From: SZUA-547 sp963669315
GTDB taxonomy: Bacteria > Pseudomonadota > Alphaproteobacteria > Rhodobacterales > Rhodobacteraceae
Length of the DNA: 64,000 bases
Reading direction: 5' to 3'
NCBI GenBank assembly: GCA_963669315.1
Contig: OY770021.1
Location: 2,976,001 to 3,040,000, forward strand
Part shown: positions 44,858-54,320 of the stretch, piece after piece
How the letters are laid out: every line of letters starts with the position of its first letter
Numbering within the stretch: the stretch's first letter is position 1
Program-made: the position numbers and the translations under genes
Notes under the pieces: model-generated
What the model saw: the letters and a program-made list of their open reading frames with translations, nothing else
Databases searched by the model: none
What the model was told of the DNA's origin: nothing

Positions 44858-45136
44858 CTAAAGGATCAATACTGTTGGCTCCGCCCCATCGTTGAACGAC
44901 TTCGCGAAGGCGATCGCATCTTTTTCTGGGGGATGAGCAGTGGTTACCAAGAACCGGCTCGGGTCCGATCCATCGCCTACTACAAGCTCATCGATTGCAT
45001 CTTCAACTTGTGCCGATCTATCGCCCCAAACTGCAACAAGCTCGACTCCTTCAGACAGACACTCTTCAACAAAAATATCTAGGCGAGCGCCATCAGATAG
45101 GGGCAAACGAAGCACGATTTTCTTCGACGTAATCAT
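44858..45136 (-). CDS. Small unknown protein inside the liv operon
   Basis: A 92-residue protein between the binding-protein gene and livH, which are usually adjacent. It has no signal peptide or membrane segment. The sequence is acidic, with VELVAVWGDRSAQVEDAID and a hydrophobic C-terminus VLIL. It resembles short standalone proteins found here and there in bacteria, but I cannot name the family or assign a function. The tight spacing (one base to livH) and coding-like composition argue that it is real. Confidence 0.65.
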   Translation of the reverse strand: MITSKKIVLRLPLSDGARLDIFVEECLSEGVELVAVWGDRSAQVEDAIDELVVGDGSDPSRFLVTTAHPPEKDAIAFAKSFNDGAEPTVLIL

Positions 45137-45144
45137 TTACACAC

Positions 45145-45166
45145 GGGGCGGGATAAAACCCGCCCC
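45145..45166 (-). terminator. Stem-loop after the liv binding-protein gene
   Basis: GGGGCGGG (45145-45152) pairs perfectly with CCCGCCCC (45159-45166) around the loop ATAAAA. It lies 8 bases beyond the binding-protein stop. It probably limits read-through into the permease genes or protects the upstream mRNA, as at the smoE/smoF junction. Confidence 0.65.
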
Positions 45167-45173
45167 TCAAACG

Positions 45174-46319
45174 TTACATCTTGCACTCAGCAGCGTAGGC
45201 GTCCGAATGGGCGGTCAGCCCGGTGGCGATGATCTTGTTGGTGAAGATGTCGCCCTCCTGGATCACCTCACGCACATAGATGTTCTGCACCGGGTGATGG
45301 TTCGGCCCAAAGGCGAAGTCGCCACGCACCGAGTCGAATTCGGCGGCCTCCAGCGCCGAGCGGAAGGCGTCAGCGTCCGACACATCCGCTAATTTCGCAG
45401 CACTGATCAACAGGTTCGCCGTATCAAAGCCCTGACTGGCGTAGAGAGAGGGAAGACGCCCATATTCCGCTTGAAACGCCTCGACGAATTTGGCGTTGGC
45501 TGGATTATCGATATCCTTGTTCCATTGCGAGGTGTTCTTCACGCCAAGCGCCGCCGCGCCGACTGCCTGAAGGATGCCCTGATCGAAGCTGAACGCCGGG
45601 CCGAGCACCGGGATCTCAACCCCGCTGTCGGCGTACTGCTTGAGGAAAGAGATGCCCATGCCCCCAGGCAGAAAGAAAAAGACACTATCGGCACCCGATG
45701 CGCGGATCTGGGCGATTTCGGCCGCATAGTCTTTCTGCCCGAGCTTGGTGTAGATCTCTCCCGTCAGCTCGCCCTTGTAGAAACGCTTGTAACCTGTCAG
45801 CGCGTCCTGACCCGCCGGATAGTTCGGCGCCAGGATGAAGGATTTCTTGAACCCGACGTCATTGGCGTAAGCGCCGGCCGCCTCGTGGAGATTGTCGTTT
45901 TGCCAAGCCACGTTGAAATAGTTCGGATGGCACCCCTTACCCGCCAGCGCAGAGGGGCCAGCATTCGGCGACAGGTAGAACTTGCCCTGCGCCGCGACCG
46001 ACGGCACCACCGCCATAGCAAGATTCGACCAGATGATGCCCGTTAAGACATCGACCTTTTCCGATTGAACCATCTTGTCGGCCAGCTGCACTGCGATATC
46101 AGGCTTGCGCTGGTCGTCTTCCACGACGACCTCGATATTGGATGCCTCCGAAATCTTGAGCGCGAGCAAAAATCCGTCTCGCACATCAATTCCAAGGCCA
46201 GCTCCGCCGCCCGACAGCGTGGTGATCATGCCGACCTTGACCGGGTTCTCAGCAAGCGCCGAGCCCGCAGTCATCGTCGCAGCGGCAATGGTCGCCGCAA
46301 TGAAATTCGTGATCTTCAT
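45174..46319 (-). CDS. ABC transporter substrate-binding protein (branched-chain amino-acid type)
   Basis: A 381-residue periplasmic binding protein of the LivJ-like peripla_BP_6 type. A signal peptide, MKITNFIAATIAAATMTAGS to about ALA, precedes VKVGMITTLSGGGAGLG. ATG 46319 is 8 bases after GGAGG; a GTG at 46328 is in frame. The substrate may be a branched-chain amino acid, another amide or an aromatic compound: this class is broad. The divergent formamidase-like gene hints at an aromatic or amide compound. First gene of the transport operon. Confidence 0.9.
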   Translation of the reverse strand: MKITNFIAATIAAATMTAGSALAENPVKVGMITTLSGGGAGLGIDVRDGFLLALKISEASNIEVVVEDDQRKPDIAVQLADKMVQSEKVDVLTGIIWSNLAMAVVPSVAAQGKFYLSPNAGPSALAGKGCHPNYFNVAWQNDNLHEAAGAYANDVGFKKSFILAPNYPAGQDALTGYKRFYKGELTGEIYTKLGQKDYAAEIAQIRASGADSVFFFLPGGMGISFLKQYADSGVEIPVLGPAFSFDQGILQAVGAAALGVKNTSQWNKDIDNPANAKFVEAFQAEYGRLPSLYASQGFDTANLLISAAKLADVSDADAFRSALEAAEFDSVRGDFAFGPNHHPVQNIYVREVIQEGDIFTNKIIATGLTAHSDAYAAECKM

Positions 46320-46443
46320 CTCCGTCACCTCCCGTATGACCGTCTCGGCGCTTCGCCGTCCGGTTCGATTGTTCTTTGAAAAGTGTTAGAGCAAGTTGCG
46401 CGCCCGGTCGAGGGCGCGACGAGCGGACTCAAGGAAACGGACT

Positions 46444-47271
46444 TTGACCGACTGGGACAACGCGTTCGACAATTTTGGGCATATCGCCGACGCGGCGACC
46501 TTTCCAGCACGATGGGCCGCATTGGCGGAAGCCTATCGGCGGACCGCGAATTTCGCCGAACTGGATATCCCCTATGGCGAACACCCGCGTGAGCGCTTCG
46601 ACCTTTTCCACGCCGACGGCGTCGCACGTGGTTTGGCGATATTCGTTCACGGCGGTTACTGGAGGCGTTTCGACAAATCTTACTGGTCACATTTGGCAAA
46701 AGGCGCGCGTGACCTTGGCTTGAGCGTCGCTATACCCAGCTATGTTCTGGCGCCCGAGGCGCGCATCGCTGAGATTACGCGTCGCTTCGCAAACGCAATT
46801 TCCACAGCTGCCGAATGTGTGGACGGACCGGTCACTCTGATAGGACATTCGGCGGGTGGGCATCTTGTCCTCAAAATGATCTGCGAAGGCAGTCCGCTTC
46901 CAACATCCGAGAAGGACCGAATAGAGCGGGTCGTATCGATCAGCGGCGTACATGATCTAACACCGCTCGTTCATACCAGAATGAACGAGGACCTGAAGTT
47001 GACTGTTGAAGAATCGCGGGAGGAGAGTCCCGCGTTGCTTTCGTCGACGGGCGATGTCTCCGTGATGGCATGGGTTGGCGGAGAAGAAAGACCAGAGTTC
47101 ATTCGCCAGTCACGCCTTCTATACGACGCCTGGAGCCGCGCCGATGTGAATATCGGCCTCGTTGTCGAGCCAGATCTGCATCATTTCGACGTCATTGATG
47201 GCCTTGCTTCACGTAAGACCAAATTGTGCGAAGCTCTCGGCGCTGCGAACAGGTCTTGGTCGTATCCTTGA
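46444..47271 (+). CDS. Alpha/beta hydrolase, kynurenine formamidase-like
   Basis: A 275-residue esterase-fold hydrolase. The oxyanion motif is HGGYW, typical of arylformamidases. The nucleophile Ser lies in GHSAGGH and the catalytic His near the C-terminus in DLHHFDVIDGL. The start is a TTG at 46444, preceded 8 bases earlier by AAGGA; the upstream part of the frame has no family similarity. It is divergent from the ABC importer and may act on the imported compound. No kynureninase or tryptophan dioxygenase is near, so the substrate is open. Confidence 0.8.
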   Translation: MTDWDNAFDNFGHIADAATFPARWAALAEAYRRTANFAELDIPYGEHPRERFDLFHADGVARGLAIFVHGGYWRRFDKSYWSHLAKGARDLGLSVAIPSYVLAPEARIAEITRRFANAISTAAECVDGPVTLIGHSAGGHLVLKMICEGSPLPTSEKDRIERVVSISGVHDLTPLVHTRMNEDLKLTVEESREESPALLSSTGDVSVMAWVGGEERPEFIRQSRLLYDAWSRADVNIGLVVEPDLHHFDVIDGLASRKTKLCEALGAANRSWSYP

Positions 47272-47669
47272 ACAATCGCACATTCAGAGATTTCCACTTC
47301 TGGGGCATTTTGGTCGGTGGCACGTCTGAAAGCCTGGTCTGCTTCGGGCCGATTGTATTGAAAGGCGGTGTCATGTGTGGACGTATATGGACCCCGCCTG
47401 ATTGCAACGGCCTGTCTGGGTCTGGTTGGGCGATCACGATTGCTGACGTATATCCGGCTTCTTTGAGCGGCCCGATACATCGTCGCCGCGAGCCCCGATC
47501 GGTTTCCGCGCGCTTCTTCCTCAATGGCTCCCAGGCATAGGCGATGCGCCTTGCCGGTCCACACATCAGGTTCGAGAAGCGATCGGGGTGACCTTTTCAC
47601 CATCTCCTGCCAGTTTGCTGCAATTTTTCTGAGGCGAGTCCTCCTTTTCTCAGGTTTACGAAGCCGCTA
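47272..47669. other. Gene-poor stretch with an IS1182-like end
   Basis: TCTGCTTCGGGCCGATTGTA (47337-47356), continuing TTGAAA, resembles the left end of the IS1182 element at 37779-37804, about 22 of 26 positions. It is probably an IS tip left by a lost element. No gene is convincing in either strand. Confidence 0.4.
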
Positions 47670-48443
47670 TCAGGCGGCCGTCACGGTGTGATCCGGCTGG
47701 TATTCCTGCTCTCGCGACAATACCGACCACACGATCCGCGCGTTCTTGTTGGCAAGCGCAACGGCGGCGACGTTCGGATGCCGACGTTCGCGCAACCGGC
47801 TGATCCATTGGCTTCTGGGGTCATCCTTCCCGCCCGCCTTGCCGAGAACGGCTCTCGCGCCGTGGATCATCAGCGTGCGCAGGTATCGGTCACCACGCTT
47901 ACTGATCCCAAAAAGCTGAGCCTTGCCGCCGCTCGATCTTTGCTTCGGGACCAGCCCCAGCCAGGCGGCGAACTGTCGGCCATTCCTGAAGCAGGACCGG
48001 TCTCCGACAGCTGCGACCAACGCGGTGGCGGTGATCGGGCCGATCCCTTCGATCTTGCCGATGCGTTGGCACATGTCGTTGGTGCGGAAGAGGTGTCGGA
48101 TTCGGCGATTGTAGGCGGAGACGCGGCGATCCAGCTCGACCAACTCTTCGCATATGTCACGCAGCAAATCCCGAAACGTTTGGCTCAGACCGTCATTGGC
48201 GCCGTCCACAATCTGGCCGAGGGCGCGGCGCAACCGCGTGATATCGCGGGCGACGACCACGCCGTGCTCCGCCAGTAGACCGCGGGCCTGGTTCACCAAC
48301 CGGGTCCGGCTCGCCACCAAACGCTGCCGGATGCGATGAACCGCCTGGATCTCCAGTTGTTCTGTTGATTTCGGCGGTACAAAGCGCATCGAAGGCCGGC
48401 CGACCGCTTCGCAGATCGCTTCGGCGTCATTGCGGTCGTTCTG
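47670..48443 (-). pseudogene. IS110-family transposase, N-terminus removed by IS21
   Basis: About 258 codons from NDRNDAEAICEAVGRPSMRF to the C-terminus, including IEGIGPITATALVAAVG and FAAWLGLVPKQRSSGG of the transposase_20 domain. The first 90 or so residues, with the leading catalytic Asp, are missing. The break lies at the IS21 left end near 48444. It is a different subtype from the IS110 at 29064. Confidence 0.85.
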
Positions 48444-48556
48444 TAGATGGCGCCTGTAAATCCGACCACTGGAGCGGCGGGATGATCCTGCTGCGGGCGG
48501 CTTAATATCCCGCCACGTGGAAGTCTGGGAATCGTTGAGGCGGTTTCGAGGCGAGG

Positions 48557-50110
48557 ATGTACGGGTTGGAGATTTATCATCGCGTCCGGCGGGCGGTTCT
48601 GCGCGACGGGATGAGCGAGCGGGAAGCGGCGCTGGCTTTCGGGATCGATCGGGCGACGGTGTCGAAGATGCTGACGTTCTCCGAACCGCCTGGTTATCGG
48701 CTGAAGTCGCAGCGGCCACGCAGCCGGATGGACGCGCACGCGGAGTTTGTCGACCAGATCCTGATCTCGGACCGGGAGGTTCCGAAGAAGCAGCGACACA
48801 CGGTGCGGCGGATCTTCGAGCGTCTGCGAGATGAGCGCGGGTTCGAGGGCGGCTACACGACGGTGCGGGACCATGTGCGCCCTCGGCGCCAGCACCTGAA
48901 GGAGGCCTTTGTTCCGCTCGCGCATCCCCCGGGCCATGCCCAGGCCGACTTCGGCGAGGCGACCGTTGTGCTTGGCGGGGTCGAGCGGAAGGTGCGGTTC
49001 TTCGTGGTGAGCCTGCCGCAGAGCGACGCGGTTTTCGTGAAGGCGTATCACGCCGAGACGGCGGAGGCGTTCTGCGACGGGCATGTCGAGGCCTTCGACT
49101 TTTTCGGCGGCGTTCCCCTCTCTATTCTCTATGACAACACCAGGCTGGCGGTGGCGCAGATCCTTGGCGACGGGACCCGCAAGCGCAGCCGGATGTTCGA
49201 GGCCTTGCAGTCGCATTACCTGTTCGAGGACCGGTTCGGCCGCCCTGGCCGAGGCAACGAGTGAGCCTTTGGAGCGCCATTGGTCCGAGAGACAATGGCG
49301 AACGGCAAGGTCGAAGGCATGGTCGGCTTCGCGCGGAGGACGTTCATGGTTCCGATCCCGAACGCGCCCGACATCGACGCCTTGAACGCGATGCTGCTGG
49401 AGCGCTGCCGGGAGCGCCTGTCGGCGGTGCTGCGCGGGGTGGAAAGCGCCAGCATCGGCGCCCGGCTGGACGCGGATCGGGCGGCGTTCATGGATCTGCC
49501 GGCGACGCCGTTCGAGGCCTGCCATAAGCGGCCCGGCCGGGCGAGCAGCCTGGCGCTGGTCCGCTACAAAAACACGGACTACTCGGTTCCCGTCGCCTAC
49601 GCCCACAGGGACGTGATGGTCAAAGCCTATGTCGATGAGATCGTCATCGAAGCGGGCGCCGAGGAGATCGCCCGCCACAGACGCTCCTACGCCGCCGAGG
49701 ACTTCGTCTTCGACCCGCTGCATTATCTCGATCTGATCGAGCGCAAGGTGGGGGCCCTCGATCAGGCCGCGCCCCTGCAGGGCTGGGATCTGGGCGATGA
49801 CTTCGACCGGCTGCGCCGCCTCCTGGAGGCGCGGCTCAGCCAGAGGAACCGCAGATCCGCCGGCAAGCGCGAGTTCGTGCAGGTGCTGCAGCTGTTCAAG
49901 GTCTTCCCCGAGCCCGTGGTCCGATCCGCCGTGCGCGACGCGCTGGAGCTCGGGGCGATCAGCGCCGACGCGGTGAAGCATCTGGCGCTCTGCAAAACCG
50001 AGAACCGCCCGCCGCGGCTGGACCTGAAGGAGTACCCGCATCTGCCCGTCTCCGCCGTCGCGGCGACCAACCCGGCCGACTACATGGCTCTGATGGCCGG
50101 AGCGATATGA
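48557..50110 (+). pseudogene. istA: IS21 transposase IstA with an internal in-frame stop
   Basis: One reading frame of 517 codons carries the whole transposase, but a TGA at 49262-49264 interrupts it. The first part has the helix-turn-helix (MSEREAALAFGIDRATVSKM) and DDE residues in HAQADFGEA and ILYDNTRLAV. After the stop the frame continues with GKVEGMVGFARRTF. Compared with other IstA proteins, where GN-D/E-KG-VEG is continuous, about 15 extra codons (near 49259-49303) are present, and the stop lies among them. The product may be two pieces, or the gene may be dead. Confidence 0.8.
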
Positions 50111-50877
50111 TGAGCGCCGCGACGAACGAAGCGCCGGAAATCCTGCTGCGCCATCACCTGAAGAAACTGAAGCTCCCCACCGTGCTGCGCGAGCATGAGA
50201 AGATCGCCCGGCAATGCGCCGAGGAGAATGTCGACCATGTCCGCTATCTCGCCCGGCTGATCGAACTGGAGCTGCTGGATCGGGAGGCGCGGATGATCGA
50301 TCGGCGCATCAAGGCCGCCAGGTTCCCGGCGATCAAGAGCCTGGAGAGCTTCGATTTCGACGCCATCCCGCAATTGAACAAGAAACTCGTCCTGAACCTT
50401 GCCCGCGGCGAGTTCGTCAGCCGACGGGAGAACGTCATCGCCCTCGGCCCGTCCGGCGTCGGCAAGACCCATGTCGCCCTCGGGATCGGCCTGGCCGCCT
50501 GCCAGCGCGGGATCAAGACCCGCTTCGCCGCCGCCGCCGCAATCGTGCATGAGCTGATCGAGGCCCGCGACGAAAGACGTCTCCTGCGTCTCCAGAAGCA
50601 GATGGCGACGGTCGAGCTGCTGATCATCGATGAGCTCGGCTTCGTCCCGCTCTCAAAGACCGGCGCAGAACTGCTGTTCGAGTTGATCAGCCAGCGCTAC
50701 GAACGCGGCGCCACCATCATCACCTCGAACCTGCCCTTCGACGAATGGACCTCGATCCTCGGCGAAGAACGCCTCACCGGAGCCCTTCTCGACAGGCTCA
50801 CCCACCATGTCCACATTCTTGAGATGAACGGCCGGTCCTACCGCCTGGCGCAAAGCCGGGCTCGCAAAGCCATCTGA
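50107..50877 (+). CDS. istB: IS21 helper ATPase IstB
   Basis: A 256-residue AAA+ ATPase. Walker A is GPSGVGKTH near residue 117 and Walker B is LLIIDELGF near residue 174. The N-terminal helical region binds IstA. ATG 50107 overlaps the istA stop as ATGA. The gene is intact. Confidence 0.93.
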   Translation: MMSAATNEAPEILLRHHLKKLKLPTVLREHEKIARQCAEENVDHVRYLARLIELELLDREARMIDRRIKAARFPAIKSLESFDFDAIPQLNKKLVLNLARGEFVSRRENVIALGPSGVGKTHVALGIGLAACQRGIKTRFAAAAAIVHELIEARDERRLLRLQKQMATVELLIIDELGFVPLSKTGAELLFELISQRYERGATIITSNLPFDEWTSILGEERLTGALLDRLTHHVHILEMNGRSYRLAQSRARKAI

Positions 50878-51010
50878 ACAACTCCCCGGCTCAACCACGG
50901 GCGCGCTCTGACTCTTGACGGTCAGCGCGCCCTTGGCGCTGGATCAGACCGATCCACTCAGCTGGCCGGGTGTTCGGGCGCCCAACTGGACGGAAGTTCG
51001 GGCGCCATTG

Positions 51011-51164
51011 GCAAAAGCAGCTCATCCCGAAAGAATTGGACGGCGAAGCCCTCCGAACCGGGATCATCGAGGTGGTCGGCCCCAAGACGATTCTGCAGTT
51101 CCGCATGAACATCCGCTACAGCGAGGATGTCGAGCTATGGGAGACGCCTAGCTACCAGGAGTGA
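51011..51164 (+). pseudogene. C-terminal coding remnant, possibly of a recombinase
   Basis: Directly after the IS21 right end an open frame reads QLIPKELDGEALRTGIIEVV and continues about 30 codons to a TGA at 51162. It looks like the C-terminus of a larger protein cut by the IS. The pattern reminds me of the tail of large serine recombinases, but the match is too short to be sure. Confidence 0.35.
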
Positions 51165-51909
51165 CTATTCTGGGTAACCGAGAACAGGCTGCCAATGTTC
51201 TCACAGGCGTCCGGACAAGAGGCTTGAGGCGGAGTGTTCGAAGCTGGTTCGTCGCGCGAATCTTTATATTGCAGGCCATCGCAAGACAACGCAGTTTGAA
51301 CCGGGTACGGAGCGAAAGAAGTCTTCGAGTAGCCCCAAAATTAGCCGAGCACCCTCGCCAACAAGCTCGAAGATTTGGCGTGCAAGTGGTCGTTCGAACT
51401 GCGGACCAAGAGGTCGGCTTCATCTGCTTCTTAGATACGACGCGAAGGAACTTGCCGCACATTGCACCAACGACCGGATTTCTCGCTGCGATGCGGCACC
51501 GGCCGTCGGCAATCAGCACCTCATGAGATTTGTGCGGCTGCACACTCTAAAATGCACTGGCGTCCGCAATGGGCCGAGGCTGTGCGAAAACTCGAAAACT
51601 GCTGAGACTCCAAGAATACTGCTCCAATGTGGAGCCGATGGGTGCGTTAGATCGGAATATCGTTCGGCGAAACGCTGTTATAGTGAATCATTTTCTCGCA
51701 GATTGCGCGGACGGCTAGTTTTCACACAGCCTCGGCTCCTCGCGGCCGTTTAACGCGAAGCGCATCGACGATCGAGATGCGGACAAGCGGCCGTCAATTT
51801 AGATCACCTCGACGGCCGCTCCTTGACCCAAAATGGATTCCTCAGAAGAGTGATCAGTCCCGCTGCAGAACCGTATCCAGGTTCGATACCGGATTTCTCC
51901 GACTAGTCC
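51165..51909. other. Gene-poor stretch
   Basis: No convincing gene or RNA is seen. Short open frames on both strands lack family motifs and ribosome binding sites. The composition is less GC-rich than the flanking genes, which fits decayed DNA between an IS21 end and the DUF2092 pair. Confidence 0.4.
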
Positions 51910-52122
51910 TTAGCAGTTATAGACGCCAGAAGCGCAACGTCTGGCTGTACGGCGGCCGACTCCGGCGACGCTGACCGGTGTCAGCGGTCGGCCGACCCTC
52001 GCTTCGGCAGTCGAGACGACGCCGAGTTCCCTGCCTCCTGCGGCGCGCTCTCCAATTTCGAGCGCGCCAAGCGCGAGAACCACGAGAAAAGCAAAGGCGC
52101 CAAGGCGCATCGATACGGTCAT
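51910..52122 (-). CDS. Small secreted protein
   Basis: A 70-residue protein with a signal-peptide-like N-terminus, MTVSMRLGAFAFLVVLALGA, and a mature part containing GRPLTPVSVAGVGRRTARR. Small proteins with this Pro/Arg-rich tail are often coded next to DUF2092 genes in alphaproteobacteria, as far as I recall. The ATG overlaps the stop of the DUF2092 gene as ATGA and follows GGAGG. The function is unknown. Confidence 0.65.
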   Translation of the reverse strand: MTVSMRLGAFAFLVVLALGALEIGERAAGGRELGVVSTAEARVGRPLTPVSVAGVGRRTARRCASGVYNC

Positions 52123-52934
52123 TGTCCACCTCCCACTTTGAAATGCCCGGGCAAATCGCCCAGATGTTCCTGAATATCTTCCAGTTCGATCTTTTCGGCG
52201 TTCGCCGGCGCATCGAAAGTGAAATCGGTTGCTGCGACCTCATCTCCAGTCCGCCAGTCCCTGACTTGGATGGTGTATTGCGGCGAATGCGGGATATCCT
52301 TTGAGGTGATCGCGTACCTGCAGGGATAGGGCCGATCGCCATGGGCGATCCAGATCTGCCAGTCGATCTCCTCGGTCCGGAAGGCGAGGAAATCACACTC
52401 GACGCCGCCGATCACGCCGCTTCCGAGATCCTTCACGTCGACGACGTCCTGCATCAGAGCGTCATACGCGTTTGACAGAAGGAGATCGCCGGCGGGAACA
52501 GGTCGATTGTACTTTTCGTGCAATTCGTCGATCAAATGGTCGATCGAACCTGGCACTTCGATCTGGGTGTAGGCGTTCGCCGTATTGCCGAGCAATGTCA
52601 GCGTCGTACCATCAAAGACAACTTCGATATCGGCATGGCCGCCGGCGCGCGTGGTGTGAAGCTTGTTAGGTCGCCTTAGGGTCGTCTCGCCCGAACTGGC
52701 CAGCGCAAGCTTTTGGTCGTCCTTGGTGACGACTTCGAGCGTGGCGTCATAGCTGAAAGAGATCGCCTCCTGCGCTGCGAGGTAGTCGGACATCGCCTTC
52801 AGCAGGCGTTTGGCGTCCGCCTCGTCGGCGCGCACGCCGGACGACATTGTCGAACCGAGAGCCACAGCCAACGCGACGGCGATGCGACAAGCCCCCATGC
52901 GTCCTACAATTCTAATAAAAAAATGTTTGGTCAT
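52119..52934 (-). CDS. DUF2092 periplasmic protein (LolA-like fold)
   Basis: About 271 residues with a signal peptide (hydrophobic segment near residues 18-35, cleavage near VRADEAD). The mature part is typical of DUF2092: KAMSDYLAAQEAISFSYDAT and FDGTTLTLL, ending in TDFTFDAPANAEKIEL. The fold is thought to resemble lipoprotein carriers such as LolA. ATG 52934 follows GGGGAG by 6 bases. It is coupled to the small secreted protein gene. No role is established for the pair. Confidence 0.82.
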   Translation of the reverse strand: MTKHFFIRIVGRMGACRIAVALAVALGSTMSSGVRADEADAKRLLKAMSDYLAAQEAISFSYDATLEVVTKDDQKLALASSGETTLRRPNKLHTTRAGGHADIEVVFDGTTLTLLGNTANAYTQIEVPGSIDHLIDELHEKYNRPVPAGDLLLSNAYDALMQDVVDVKDLGSGVIGGVECDFLAFRTEEIDWQIWIAHGDRPYPCRYAITSKDIPHSPQYTIQVRDWRTGDEVAATDFTFDAPANAEKIELEDIQEHLGDLPGHFKVGGGQ

Positions 52935-53444
52935 CTGATCTCCCCTATACATGCAGTACGAGTGATATTTCGCCCTTTGGTCGGGACTTTTTACAATCCC
53001 TCTTTCGCTCGGCTTGATTGAGCGGGGAACACGGAACGCGGTCGAGAAATTTTAGAATAAAGCGTCTTGCTCCGCCTGCCGAATTCCCATCATCGTCGTA
53101 GCTCTCTGCGGGAATTGGAAGAACTAAATTAGGTTTCTCCGGCTGCTTCAAAACGCCTCCTTCAACGACATCTGCGCATTGCGAACATTTCGGCGTCAAT
53201 CAGAGACCTCCGCATTGGGTTCGAAGCTGTAGTTCGATGCACGTGGCACGAATGTCGCCTTTGGGTCAGGAACGGTCGTCACGGATTGATTTGGCGATGG
53301 CTGCTTACCGCCAAGAAGCAGCCGCTCATCCGCGCTTCGCCCAACGATGTCGCTTCAGGGCTGAAAGCCGACGCCCCGAAGAGCGAAGCCGTCGACCGCT
53401 TCGCGCCAGATGCAGGCATGCGTGGCAATTCGTCCGAACGACGG
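52935..53444. other. Gene-poor stretch with a dispersed repeat
   Basis: No gene recognised. CTTTGGGTCAGGAACGGTC at 53259-53277 is repeated exactly at 57476-57494, and a related sequence lies at 12548. The right edge joins the truncated IS3 copy. Confidence 0.4.
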
Positions 53445-54320
53445 TGTCCGTCGTCAGATAATTTGGGCGTCCTGACGTGATGAGCTTCAGGAGGATCTGG
53501 CTCATCTGGGTTTAGGTTACGCGGCCTGCTGCTGGTTGATCAAGCGGCGCTGTTTCAGAGTTCGTTCCTTGATCTTTCTCCTTTCGCTGAGAATGGTTTC
53601 GGCCCGCCCGAAGTAGACGTCGGCCGGGGTGAGATTGCCGAGGCTCTCGTGATAGCGGCGATGGTTGTAGTGCTCGACGAACGCCTCGATGGCGTGCTCC
53701 AGCGCGCCGGGAAGGTAGTAATTTTCCAGCAGGACGCGGTTTTTCAGGGTCTGATGCCAGCGCTCGATCTTGCCTTGCGTCTGGGGATGGTTCGGTGCGC
53801 CGCGGACGTGATCCATGCCCTGACCATCGAGCCAAGTGGCCAGGTCGTGAGAGATGTAGGACGCGCCGTTGTCGCTGAGCAGCCTGGGCTTATGCCGGAC
53901 CGACGCGCTATCGCAGCCCGACGCCTCGAGCGCCAGCTTCAGCGTGTCGGTGACGTCGCCCGCTTTCATGTTCGAACAGAGCTTCCAGGCGACAATGTAG
54001 CGGCTGTAATCGCCCAGGATCGTCGAAAGATAGAACCAGCCCCAACCGATGACCTTGAGATAGGTGAAGTCGGTCTGCCAGAGCTGGTTCGGCCTCGTGG
54101 TCTTGTCCGTGAACTCATCGGCCGCTTTGACCACGATGAAGGCCGGGCTGGTGATCAGGTCATGCGCCTTGAGAAGGCGATAGACGGACGCTTCTGACAC
54201 GAAGTGCTTTTCTCTGTCTGTGAAACGGACCGCGAGCTCGCGAGGCGACAATTCCGGCTCCTCCAGCGCCAGGCGGACGACCCTTTCTCGCACATCATCA
54301 GGGATACGGTTCCAGACCCG
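53445..54320 (-). mobile_element. IS3-family remnant (3' part of the element at 13078-14548)
   Basis: The right end and most of orfB of the IS3 element are present on the opposite strand, nearly identical to 13672-14548. The rest is missing: the inner edge at 54320 joins a phosphatase gene fragment. A deletion took both the IS front and the phosphatase back. Confidence 0.9.
53517..54320 (-). pseudogene. IS3 transposase OrfB, C-terminal part
   Basis: About 268 codons, from RVWNRIPDDVRERVVRLALE to the C-terminus. All three DDE regions are present (WQTDFTYLK, LLSDNGASY, KIERWHQTLK). The start and the N-terminal helix-turn-helix are gone. The frame is open into the phosphatase remnant, so a chimeric product is conceivable but unlikely to act. 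Confidence 0.9.

Larger units (their letters stand above)
48444..51010 (+). mobile_element. IS21-family insertion sequence
   Basis: The left end AGATGGCGCC near 48445 mirrors the right end GGCGCCATTG finishing at 51010. istA and istB fill the element. GTTCGGGCGCC is repeated at 50972 and 50996, as expected for the multiple terminal repeats of IS21. It truncates an IS110 gene on the left and an unknown gene on the right, without a target duplication. Its last 417 bp are repeated at the left edge of the window. Confidence 0.88.

Noticed and set aside
47181..47603. Open frames on the minus strand in the 47.2-47.6 kb gap
   Set aside because: They overlap the end of the formamidase-like gene, overlap each other in two frames, and show no recognisable domain.
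48293..50041. A 582-codon open frame antisense to istA
   Set aside because: It covers the clear IstA frame and has only the low-complexity Arg/Pro/Leu composition of GC-rich antisense frames.
51148..51753. Several frames of 70-130 codons in the 51.2-51.8 kb gap
   Set aside because: None has a family match, a good start signal or consistent codon use, and frames on both strands compete.
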